NCBI GenBank assembly: GCA_024516035.1
Contig: CM044964.1
Location: 7,500,236-7,564,235 of the forward strand
DNA length: 64,000 nt
From: Bactericera cockerelli
Taxonomy: Eukaryota; Arthropoda; Insecta; Hemiptera; Triozidae
Direction of reading: 5' to 3'
The translations under genes and the position numbers were made by a program. A model generated the notes under the pieces. That model was not told the DNA's origin, searched no databases, and saw nothing but the letters and a program-made list of their open reading frames with translations. Below are positions 54,701 through 62,640 of this stretch, piece after piece (the first letter of the stretch is position 1; each line of letters starts with the position of its first letter).

Positions 54701-57700
54701 TATGATGAGGAGGAGGAGAGTGGAGATAATGGAGGTGGAAGTGAGGGGAGCGGAGGAGGAGGGGAGGGGGAGAAGAAGAAGAGGCGGACGTCCAGAGTGG
54801 GTAAGTGTCAGTATGCACATTTCACACATCTAGTTTCAGGGCGAAATTAATAGACTACATCAATAACTTAAGTCATTGGTAAGTGTCACCGACCTCAGTA
54901 GCTTGAACGATAAGGCGATAGACTTGTAACCTGTTGCTGTTGTTGTTGTAGTAGCCAGCTTGGCTACAACTGGAGGGGTGAGTGATGGTCTCCAGACAAC
55001 TTTATTTTAAAGTTGGCTCGTCCTGAACCACATATTTCTATGTGCGATCGACCATCATGAGGACTTGGACTTTTCTTTATAAGCCATTAAAACCCATAGG
55101 AAACTGCAAGCTAGCCTGGCTTGTAAGGGTTGGCTAGTCTGTTCTCTGTTTATGGTCCTCTAGCGAGACTTGTAACCTGGAGGTCGGTGGTTCAAGTCAC
55201 GGTTTCAGCGTGGAGTTAGTAAAGCGAGTTTGAGTAGTTGTGATATCACGTAAGTGTTAACACAAATATGATAACTCGTTGGTAAGTGTCGATTTTCCTT
55301 ATCTTACACCGTACGCAATCCGTGACTTAGCGCCACAGAGGTATTACAAAAACGTCTATTAATTTCGCCCTTAGTTTTATTTAAAAAATTTTTTTTTGTA
55401 CATTAACACACGTATGAGACGGCGTGCCCACCGGTGGGTCACATTTTATATGTCCTTATTAGACGGCGTGCCCACCGGTGGGTCACAAAATAAAATTTCA
55501 AACAATAAACGTTTTAAAGCACCAAATAAAAAAATATCAATATTCGATATATATCGTGTTTTTACACTAAAAAGAAATCAGTGAAGCAAAAAATTTTTTT
55601 TGGCATTTTTGGTACACATACCCTAATTTGAAGCCGTCCCAGCGTACAAACTCTGTATCTACTGATTAAAATAGAGAGGTTAGTTGATGGCATGGATATT
55701 CAGAACTATTACCTGCTGATGAGAGCAAATAAGCTCGAAACAGCTGTCCAGGTATGTTCTGATATTCAAGTACATCTAGTACAACTTCTCACTACTCTGT
55801 ATCTACTACTGAAATAGGACCCGTCTCATACGTGTTAAATAACACAATGCCTGATCTGAAAGTGCAACAATAATATTATAATTCAAGGGGATTTTCAATA
55901 AAGAAAAATAAAAGAAAACGAAATGAAATTGCTCCCTTTCTACGTATTTTAGTTTGTTTTCTTTCTGTTTGTGTTTTCCAACAACAACAAAACAAAATTC
56001 ATTAGGTTTTGAAATTCTTCCCAGGTCACTACTCAGGTCTAATGTCAATGGACTCACATTGGAGCAGAAATTTATACTATTGCAGTCTAACCTGGATATA
56101 ATAGAACTATTTCCAAGTCAAACGAGCGCGCGATTAGCTCAGTGGTTAAGCACCCGCTTGCCATTCGGAAGGTCTCGGGTTCGATCCCCCGTGCCGACAA
56201 AAATTTGTATTCTTAATTTGTTTACAATTGTTTGTAAGGGATACCTTCCGGTACGCTCGTGTTGACCCAGCACCTAAATGGGAAATATTGTGTCACTTCT
56301 CGCCCATCAGAGGGGAGGCATCCTACGGGATGGGCAGGCTACAACATAGACCACAAGCGTCTACAGTAGCTCCTGTTTTACGGCTACGAAAAAAAAGCCT
56401 GTGAAACACTCATCTTTAAAAAAAAAAAAATTACCTCTGTATAAGGGAAAATAACCTCTTCATATGAGAAACCTGGATATGAGAGACAAAATACGGGACT
56501 TGGTTCGACTGTATTGCTTCAGGAAATCATTAAATTCACCTTTGTTTTTTTTCACATTGCACCATCAATTTTAAACAAATGAATCTCTGTTCCGTGCCAG
56601 GCGAGCGCGCGTGCATGCCGCTGATACACGCGTGCCCCACCTGCGGCAAGAAGTGGCGCACCGTGTCCGAACTGAACGCACACATACAGACGCACTCGGA
56701 CCTGCGGCCCTTCGTCTGCGAGATCTGCGGCCAAGGCTACAAGATGCGGAAGGCGCTTGATGTACGTATCCTAATTATCTGGAACTAGTGGGCTGTCGCC
56801 CGCTTTGCGGGCCGAGGCATGGCCGTGAAAGCAAAAAGTCCTTTTTCGCCAATGGCAGGTGTTGTAGTGGGAAATTCGAAAAATCCCGTCTTATTGCACA
56901 TCTAGACTATAAGACAAAGCTACCTACCAAATTTCAGCTTCCTAGGACTTACCAGTTCGGAGAAACAGTGATGATCAGTCAGTGACTTTGACATTTATAT
57001 ATTAAGATGGATGACTTAGTAATACTGTGAAGTTCCATATTTATTTATTTTATATTGGGTTGAACGTCACTTTCAACTGCATGATTGGTCACATCATAAT
57101 AATAATATTGCCTAATTTATACTGCCCGATTAGGACTATTAAAGTCCCATTATTCCAGTAGGAAGCCCAAGACATTTTACTATGTGGTAAAAATCCCAAA
57201 TGGGAGGATAACTTGTCATGTCTCGGCTGGGTTTCGAACCCACGACCTCTGGAATCTCTGGATTCACAGAGTGCCGCCTTAACCACTAAGCTACCGGGAC
57301 AGACATAATGGGGGTGTTTCCTTCCATTCTCATAAAGCTTCTCGCAGGAAACTCATAAAGCTGCTACCCACCACATTAACCTCACCCAGCCTGGTTTGGG
57401 CCGGAATGCCAGCATCGCAAAGTCTTCACCTCGCTGGCCGTAGACGCCTTGGCCTAGCTGTAGCATGCTCAGCTTGCACTCAAGGGGACACGGGTTCGAA
57501 TCCCGGGGGAGTCGGATTTTTTTTCTTCTTTCAAATCTCTAATTTGTATGTCGGGGCCAACCCGAACCAATATTATTATTATTCCACTTTCTCTCCTTGG
57601 AGGGTAATTATTACCCTTCAATGGGTAGTACACCAGGAGCGGATCATATGATCAAGTCTCCTGGTGTTTTAACTTTAGGAGCGGATCCGAAGATCAAGTC

Positions 57701-60700
57701 TCCTGAAGTTGTTTGGTTCATAGTGTGGGGAGGCAATTTTATGATGGACTCTGATGTCCATCTTTTTCTCTCCCGTGGCTATCCCCCTTGGTGGTCCAAT
57801 GGATTTTTCCTATGGATTTTTCCATAGGAAAAATCCATTAGGTATGTCAACAGAGTTTTCATGGGACAATGTCCCACTACTTATAGAGAAGGTGTCTCTA
57901 TGCTTCTGTTGACATACCTAGCAGTCAGTGTTCATATGGTATTGTGAATTACCATACTACTTCCTGGGACGTTGCTGATACTTGCAACCATCCAGGAATC
58001 ACTGACCACTTGCTCGGGTGCCTCGGGAACGCCAAATCCCGTATGACCATTTATTGCTAAATAGTCATCCCTTATTATTATTATTATTATTATTCAACAA
58101 TTTAGATCAATCTTTATTTACAATTTTTTATATACAGGTACAGTCAAAAGGTATAATTAATTAAATATAAACAAAGTTTGAATAAGGGTTGTGATAAGGG
58201 TTTGGTGAATGAGATTACCATATATTATGCAATTACCGCGTCCTTTAGATCGGACATCTGTATATATTTTATCTATGTAAAGAGCGCACGAATAGCTCAG
58301 TGGTTAAGCATTCGCTTGCCATGCGGAACGTCCCGGGTTCGAACCCCCGCGCCGACAAAAAATTGTATTAAAATTTTTGTTACAGTTGTTTGTAAGGGAT
58401 ACCTTCCGTTGCGACATATTATGTACTAAATAGGGCAGGTTACAACATAGACCACAAGCGTCGACAGTAGCTCCTGTTTCATGGCTACGAAATTAAAAGG
58501 CTGTGAATCACTCATCTTTAAAAAATAATAAGAATAATGATAAGTATAAGTATGTGTTTTATTTCAAAATAGTTTACAATATGTACATAAATGGCCTCTC
58601 CCTAAGATAATAATTTCTCATTACTTCAGGTTTCTGAACTAAATACTATGGTTTTCTCTTTCAATATCTTCAGGTTCACGTAGGCATGCATAACGGCATT
58701 CATCCCTTCACGTGTCACTTCTGCAACAAGAGCTTCACGCAGAAGGTGGGCTTGCAGAAACACTTGCCCATCCACACTGGCTACTCCAGGTATCAGGTAA
58801 TGAAAAGATTATTATTATTAATAAATTCTTTATCTCTAAGGTCGGGTTCTACGAAAAACACCTAACCTAAAAAACACGAAAAACGTTAGTTCAAGATAGC
58901 GCCAGTACAGTTTTGCTCTAAACTCTACTAGCGCTATCTTGACGAATCCTTTGGAACTAACGTTTTTCAGGTGTTTTTTAGGTTAGGTGTTTTTCGTAGA
59001 ACCCGACCTAAATATAAATCTCAAAACTGTGCGTGTCTGACTGGCTGACTATGTCCTCTTAGGGATTGTCTGTTTACAATACCACAGCCTAAACGGTAAC
59101 AGATATTGAAATTTTCATGACAATTGGTAGTTTTTCCGTTGAACTACCTAGAAAATTATCAAATTTAAATTTTAAATTTGATAATTTAGATATTATCTAC
59201 TACCATTTTCAAGATATCGAAATGTTCTGGTCCACTCATAATCCACTCCACACAGTACAAAATAGTAACGATTACAAAAATTAAAAAATGAAAACAACAT
59301 ATACAATTAAAAGGAGAATAAATAAATGTATACACACTTGTGTTATTGCCACACATAATAAAGGGCGGGGTTATAGACCTCTAGCGAGACACTACTAGTC
59401 TTCTCCTGTTTAACGTGGGAGCCAGACAATTAAATGTAATAATCCTAATTTAGTTACAATAAAAAACCAACATGTCTTTTTATACCCATTGTACCATTGT
59501 CATTGTTTTATTTTTTTTTCAACCACCACGACACATAGGATCAACATTTGGTCTACAGTGTTTGGCATGGTTTGTGTGTATGGTTGGGTGTTTTTGAATT
59601 GGTACAATTTTTTGGTATCATTTCAATAGAACAGTCAAACAGTTGTCTAAGCATGATTTGTTCGTATGGTTGGATGTTTTAGGCTTGGTACAATATATTG
59701 ATATCATTTCAATGAACTACTATTTCGAATTTATCTATTCTTCATTCATTTGCTGTGGTTAGTTTTTTTTCTAGGTTAAATTTCGGCGTCAGTTCAATCG
59801 ATTTTTGTGGTATGTGAATGAGTTAGTCGTATGTCTCTCTCTATTGTGTTGGAGCTTCAAGGAGTTATCTCGTTCTTCACATTTCATTTTGGAAGAGTGG
59901 AAATTGAGCACTAGATCTTGGGAGGATTCTCTGATTTTATTTCAACATCTTCTAATGTCATTTTCTTTCTTGTGCTTTTCCTATAGCTGTTTGGGTATCT
60001 TTTTTCTCTCACAAGTTTTCGACTTTCCAACTATGAATTTTGGTATTGTGTGTTTTTATGTGTTTTATTGATTGTTTTTGTTTTCACATTGAATTTTGTT
60101 TGTTGACACCTGGAATTTTGTTATTGACACATGGAATTTTGTTCTCGACACATGGAATTTTGTTCTCGACACGTGGAATTTTGTTATTGTACCTGGAATT
60201 TTGTTCTCGACACATGAAATTTTGTTCTTGACACCTGGAATTTTGTTATTGTACCTGGAATTTTGTTCTCGAGTGAGATTTTGTTCTTGACACCAGGAAT
60301 TTTGTATTAGACACCTGTAATTTTGTTCTCGATACATAAAATTTTGTTCTTGACATATGAAATTTTGTTATTGACACCTGTAATTTTGTTCTCGATACAT
60401 AAAATTTTGTTCTTGACACATGAAATTTTGTTATTGACACCTGGAATTTTGTTATTGACACCTGGAATTTTGTTTTCGACACATGGAATTTTGTTATTGA
60501 CACCTAGAATTTTGTTTTCGACACCTGGAATTTTGTTCTTGACACCTGGAATTTTGTTCTTGACACATGGAATTTCGTTCTTGACACCTGGAATTTTGTT
60601 ATTGACACCAGGAATTTTGTTATTGACACCAGGAATTTTGTTATTGACACCTGGAATTTTGTTATTGACACATGGAATTTTGTTATTGACACATGGATTA

Positions 60701-62457
60701 TTGTTATTGACACATGGAATTTTGTTCTCGACACCTAGAATTTTGTTCTTGACACCATGGAATTTTGTTTTCGATACGTATAATTTTGTTATTAACACCT
60801 GGAATTTTGTTCTGGACACATGGAATTTTGTTCTTGATACGGGGAATTTTGTTACTGACACCTGGAATTTTGTTTTCGACACATCGAATTTTGATTTCGA
60901 CACATGGATTTTGTTCTCGACACATGGAATTTTGTTCTTGACACCTGGAATTTTGTTCTTGACACAAAGAGTTTTGTTCTTGTTACAAGAAATTTGGTTT
61001 GTTACGTTCAATTTTGTGTTTGTTTGTTATAATTTTGATACAGAAAATTTTATGAGCAAATTTCTTATTGATGTGTAGTGAATAATTGAATGTAGAAGAT
61101 TAAAATCAATTTGTGTTGGTAAAATTATTCTGGCTAACGTTCAAACAATGAATGTCACCTACAAGTAAATTTCAAGATAAAATAAAGGTAGCCAGTTCAT
61201 TGTCAAATACTTCCTTTTTCTTTCTTTTTGCGTTTTCCCAATCCTACTTGGCGTCGGCATTTGTTTCATGAATCCTTTCCTTTCATATCTTTCTATGTAG
61301 CGCGTCCTCCCAATTTTTTCTCTTAGGTCTTCTTAAACTTTGTTTCTCTATCTCATCTTTGGTCTTCCTATCTTTCTTTCATTGCCTAAGGCAATAACCC
61401 CGCCCTTTAGTTAGGACATATATTATGTATATATTTATTTTATTTTTTTTCTGTTATATTGTATTTTCGTTTTACATTACTACTGCGCTAGTCCGGTAAT
61501 CCAGGTACCGGAGGAATCCCACTCGGCCGCTGTGACTAATATAACTATCGATGAGGCCGCGGACTTGCAACCTGGAGGTCGCTGGTTCAAGTCCCGGGAT
61601 TCAGCGTAGATTTAGAGCCGGGTCAAGATTCGACTGCTGTGTACCGTCTCATGTAGATTTAGCGTCACGTGATCAATTTCCACCAATCACAGAGCTCCAA
61701 ATTGATCACGTGACGTTAAATCTACATGAGTTGGGACCCAGCAGTCGAGTCTCAACCCGGCCTGTAGTGAAGCGAGTTAAAGTTGTTGTGCTTTCACGGA
61801 AAATACGATAACTTTTTTAAACTTTTTAACTTACAATATTGATAGTAATAATAATACTCTTTAAGTGGAAAATAACCACGAGGCGAGGTTAATGCTTGCT
61901 CTAAGCATTTTCTACCACCTAACCGTCAAGAGTCTTATTATTATGTGCTCACAAACTCAAATTAATGAGGAAAAATTCATGCACTGGGTGGGATTCGAAC
62001 CAACGGATCCCTACGCTACCTGGATTACCAGACTAGCGCCTTCAACCACTTGACTACCAATGCACGGTATTATTGTATCTTTAAGTCGATCAGGAAACAC
62101 ATTTGATTGCAAACTTAAATTAAATAAATAAGTAAGAGGTTGGAGCTGGGACCGAGCAAGTCTCAACCCGCCATTACTGAACCAAGTTTGAGTTGTTGTG
62201 ATATCACGAAAATAAGATATCTTTTTTAAACTTTTTTACTTTTTAACTTACAATATTGATTGATTTCAGTGTGACTTGTGTGGGAAGCGGTTCATTCATC
62301 AGAAGTCGTTTGCCATTCACAAGATGGTCCATTCCGGCGAGAAGAATATCAAATGTTCCATCTGCAATCTGGCCCTCCTGTCATCGTCTCATTTGAAGCG
62401 ACATTTCCGTGTCCATACGGGAGAGAGACCCTATGAGTGTTCCGTCTGTTACAAACG
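46349..62457 (+). CDS. Gene B: ZAD-like C2H2 zinc-finger protein, 3' incomplete
   Basis: Exons 46,349-46,421; 47,598-47,853; 48,584-48,748; 49,193-49,325; 50,120-50,300 (or from 50,114); 51,474-51,665; 53,387-53,548; 54,366-54,800; 56,601-56,761; 58,674-58,796; 62,270-62,457. All are GT-AG and phase-consistent, about 690 residues so far. Start [17 protein letters not shown]-like domain split at the same point as in gene A; acidic and basic linkers; seven complete fingers and the start of an eighth. The last donor (62,458) implies at least one exon beyond the window. Compared with gene A it lacks one intron between linker exons and one inside finger 7, but has an extra intron inside finger 4. 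Likely role as for gene A: nuclear DNA binding, target unknown. Confidence 0.85.
46480..46700 (+). repeat. SINE-1 in gene B intron 1
   Basis: Forward copy with a 6-base insertion in the anticodon arm ('cagaaaaaagatttcag'). Confidence 0.8.
46701..47597. other. Gene B intron 1, remainder
   Basis: 47,330-47,440 carries a repeat ('ggactataaacagagaatgg', 'atgtggttcagaacaagcca') also present at 50,325 and, in reverse, at 54,940-55,165. Otherwise unassigned. Confidence 0.45.
47598..47853 (+). CDS. Gene B exon 2: first half of ZAD-like domain
   Basis: Cys pair WKCFIC followed by [16 protein letters not shown]. Only moderately similar to gene A exon 2, in contrast to the finger exons. Confidence 0.85.
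47880..48083 (-). repeat. LINE 3'-tail copy, reverse
   Basis: Reverse of the 'ggtggaagagattgccatag' tail. A related reverse copy is at 59,230-59,370. Confidence 0.5.
48084..48583. other. Gene B intron 2, remainder
   Basis: AT-rich, A/T homopolymers near 48,480-48,525, nothing else recognised. Confidence 0.4.
48584..48748 (+). CDS. Gene B exon 3: second half of ZAD-like domain
   Basis: Second Cys pair and helix [17 protein letters not shown], the best conserved part of the domain between the two genes. Confidence 0.85.
49725..49965 (-). repeat. 5S-SINE, reverse
   Basis: Body ('cctcacccagccggagtagg') and diverged head ('gaatttgaatggtcacacat') in reverse. Confidence 0.65.
50654..51010 (+). 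mobile_element. Hairpin-ended repeat family 2, with nested TTAA element
   Basis: Begins with the hairpin 'gaaatttctaatattagaaa' inside ACTTCCGA...TCGGAAGT, then 'attgtgttcg' and 'atttctggacgtttcataac'. It is interrupted by the TTAA MITE at 50,822. The relative at 52,064-53,000 is longer. The layout parallels the 670-bp family (terminal hairpin, AAGTATTGT, TTTCTGGACG, GTCTGTC). Confidence 0.55.
50822..50981. mobile_element. TTAA-flanked MITE 2 (piggyBac-like)
   Basis: 160 bases between TTAA at 50,818-50,821 and 50,982-50,985. Ends CACTTGGACGACCGG / CCGGTCGTCTATGTG. Contains two copies of the palindrome 'gtaccaccggtggtac'. Confidence 0.8.
51058..51293. mobile_element. TTAA-flanked MITE 3 (piggyBac-like)
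   Basis: 236 bases between TTAA at 51,054-51,057 and 51,294-51,297. Inverted ends CCCAGAT / ATCTGGG; an internal CGTCC...GGACG hairpin is near 51,073. Confidence 0.65.
51474..51665 (+). CDS. Gene B exon 6: zinc fingers 1 and 2
   Basis: [22 protein letters not shown] and [22 protein letters not shown]. Nucleotide sequence almost identical to gene A exon 5 across about 140 bases, diverging at both ends (HRCPK versus [14 protein letters not shown] versus HRMQYSDRM). Confidence 0.92.
51700..52050 (-). repeat. Poly(T), SINE-2 end, LINE tail and SINE-1 head fragments
   Basis: 51,745-51,788 is the 3' end of SINE-2 in reverse. 51,945-51,980 is the 'ctgacagtctaaataaagca' tail. 51,985-52,046 is a reverse SINE-1 head. 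Confidence 0.6.
52064..53005 (+). mobile_element. Hairpin-ended repeat family 2, longer copy
   Basis: Terminal hairpin, then GTCTGTC repeats and the degenerate periodic motif 'ggaaactactcaaccgattt' and 'cgagaacggtacacccgatt'. The copy contains a SINE-3 insertion (52,641-52,968) and ends soon after. No ORF. Confidence 0.55.
52641..52968 (+). repeat. SINE-3, subfamily C (third tail type), 12-bp target duplication
   Basis: Head 'gcctccgtggcgtaatggtt' and shared body, then a third kind of 3' tail ('tggtcacaatagatctaatt', 'tgaaaaccctgcaaccaggt'). Flanked by AATCACGAGGAA at 52,629-52,640 and 52,969-52,980. Confidence 0.88.
53034..53212 (-). repeat. SINE-5, reverse
   Basis: From 'actctttagtggaaggtaac' to the head remnant 'acctggattac'. 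Confidence 0.75.
53387..53548 (+). CDS. Gene B exon 7: acidic linker
   Basis: [15 protein letters not shown] through [20 protein letters not shown]; orthologous in position to gene A exon 6. Confidence 0.82.
53600..53870. mobile_element. TTAA-flanked MITE 4 (piggyBac-like)
   Basis: 271 bases between TTAA at 53,596-53,599 and 53,871-53,874. Perfect inverted ends CACCTTGACTGCCAC / GTGGCAGTCAAGGTG. Inside, four or so copies of the hairpin 'gtgtatcgctagagatacac' with 'ctggcagt'. Confidence 0.85.
54366..54800 (+). CDS. Gene B exon 8: long Gly/Glu/Arg-rich linker
   Basis: 145 codons, [15 protein letters not shown] to [10 protein letters not shown], purine-rich with runs of GAG and GGA; no domain. 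In gene A this region is two exons separated by 1.5 kb. Confidence 0.8.
54838..55375. mobile_element. Three-level nest: MITE, SINE-4, further retroelement
   Basis: The 'gcgaaattaatagac' MITE (54,838-54,885 and 55,272-55,375) is split by SINE-4 with 12-base duplication TTGGTAAGTGTC. SINE-4 (head 54,886-54,936, body 55,166-55,271) is itself split at 'acttgtaacctg', duplicated at about 54,925 and 55,166, by a roughly 230-base element in reverse with a CAA-repeat tail. Confidence 0.8.
55407..55834. mobile_element. TTAA-flanked MITE 5 carrying a ribozyme repeat
   Basis: 428 bases between TTAA at 55,403-55,406 and 55,835-55,838. Ends CACACGTATGAGACGG / CCCGTCTCATACGTG. The left part has two copies of 'gcccaccggtgggtcac'. 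The right part holds a 144-base unit delimited by ACTCTGTATCTACT (55,650 and 55,794) that contains the hammerhead sequence. Confidence 0.75.
55701..55761 (+). ncRNA. Hammerhead self-cleaving ribozyme (type I), candidate
   Basis: All invariant positions are present: CTGATGA (55,716-55,722), then GAAA (55,737-55,740), then a T-C cleavage dinucleotide at 55,747-55,748. Helix II is GAGC/GCTC with loop AAATAA. Helix III is ACAG/CTGT with no loop, as in minimal type I forms thought to work as dimers. Helix I is TACCTG/CAGGTA, then an internal loop CTAT/TG, then CAGAA/TTCTG. Predicted cut after C 55,748. The internal loop of helix I and loop II are placed for the usual tertiary contact. Activity is inferred, not shown. 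Confidence 0.82.
56126..56430 (+). repeat. SINE-2, full length
   Basis: Complete tRNA-like head ('gcgcgattagctcagtggtt'), body and poly(A) tail. Confidence 0.88.
56601..56761 (+). CDS. Gene B exon 9: finger 3 and first half of finger 4
   Basis: [21 protein letters not shown], then [15 protein letters not shown]. Identical over about 160 bases to gene A exon 9, then the reading ends at a donor (GAT|GTACGT) absent from gene A. Confidence 0.9.
56785..57006 (+). mobile_element. Unclassified element fragment in the extra intron
   Basis: 'gtgggctgtcgcccgctttg' followed by 'ctaccaaatttcagcttcct' resembles the decayed CCCGC...GGGC-type ends common in insect non-autonomous elements. It begins about 24 bases after the donor of the intron unique to gene B. 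Confidence 0.4.
57049..57434 (-). repeat. 5S-SINE (reverse) with nested SINE-1 (reverse)
   Basis: The 5S-SINE body is split at about 57,097 and resumes at 57,306. Between them is a full reverse SINE-1 ending 'gctaccgggacag'. Confidence 0.75.
57435..57520 (+). repeat. tRNA-like sequence
   Basis: 'ttggcctagctgtagcatgc' and 'gggttcgaatcccgggggag' give box A and B-like blocks, with a T-run following. Likely another SINE head rather than a tRNA gene; a cloverleaf is not convincing. Confidence 0.45.
57568..58092 (-). mobile_element. Unclassified ~570-bp repeat, copy 2
   Basis: Reverse partner of 25,640-26,220, bounded by ATT repeats on both sides. An extra palindrome 'gatttttcctatgg' / 'ccataggaaaaatc' is at 57,803-57,838. 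Confidence 0.65.
58283..58522 (+). repeat. SINE-2 with internal deletion
   Basis: Complete head, but about 50 bases of the body are missing after 'taccttccgttgcgac'. Confidence 0.8.
58674..58796 (+). CDS. Gene B exon 10: second half of finger 4, finger 5
   Basis: [13 protein letters not shown] completes finger 4, then [21 protein letters not shown] and TGYSRYQ. Similar but no longer near-identical to gene A. Confidence 0.9.
58840..59008. mobile_element. Palindromic MITE with ~50-bp arms
   Basis: 'aggtcgggttctacgaaaaa' onward is repeated in reverse at the far end almost perfectly for about 50 bases. The inner arms 'aagatagcgcc' / 'agcgctatctt' are also inverted. Confidence 0.8.
60082..61020 (+). 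repeat. 21-bp minisatellite in gene B intron 10
   Basis: About 42 units with core 'acctggaattttgtt' and variants ending TATTGAC, CTCGAC or CTTGAC. Since 21 is a multiple of three, long ORFs appear in several frames on both strands; they are not genes. The GAATTTTG core is shared, in opposite orientation, with the 22-bp minisatellite of gene A. Confidence 0.9.
61213..61400 (-). mobile_element. RTE-type LINE 3' fragment
   Basis: Reverse sequence ends in 'atgccgacgccaagtaggat' and an AAAGAAAG run, related to the fragment at 4,195. Confidence 0.55.
61545..61820 (+). repeat. SINE-4 containing a palindromic MITE
   Basis: Head at 61,545-61,612. A foldback element of about 150 bases (61,616-61,764, 'gccgggtcaagattcgactg' with its complement at the far end) interrupts, flanked by TAG. 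The SINE-4 body resumes ('agtgaagcgagttaaagttg'). Confidence 0.75.
61853..62065 (-). repeat. SINE-5, reverse, full length
   Basis: Complete from 'actctttaagtggaaaataa' to the tRNA-like head ending 'cttgactaccaatgcac'. Confidence 0.85.
62270..62457 (+). CDS. Gene B exon 11: fingers 6, 7 and start of 8
   Basis: [21 protein letters not shown], then [21 protein letters not shown], linker TGERPYE, then CSVCYK at the donor (CG|GTGAGC). The eighth finger must be completed downstream. Confidence 0.9.
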
Positions 62458-62484
62458 GTGAGCTTTTTTTATATGAATAATGGG

Positions 62485-62640
62485 TTGGGTGGAAGAGATT
62501 GCCATAGGCCAGGGGTCCTCAACCTGTGTCCCGCGGGCCACTTGTGGGCCGCCGAGTCATGTTTGGTGGCCCGCGAGCTCATTCATGCTATTTCCCATTT
62601 CTTCCAGCCAGGCGCGGCCGGTGGGAATTTGGTTTGGGGG
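62485..62640 (+). mobile_element. LINE tail scrap and hAT-type terminus
   Basis: 'ggtggaagagattgccatag' then 'caggggtcctcaacctgtgt' and 'ggtggcccgcgagctcattc'. The latter resembles a hAT end and matches 29,008-29,092. Confidence 0.5.

Noticed and set aside
54320..54829. 169-residue reverse ORF rich in Leu/Ser/Pro
   Set aside because: Antisense of the purine-rich gene B exon 8, whose flanking splice sites and phase fit the + strand.
60307..61078. Long ORFs on both strands at 60.3-61.1 kb
   Set aside because: Produced by a 21-base repeat free of stops in several frames; no start context, domain or codon bias.
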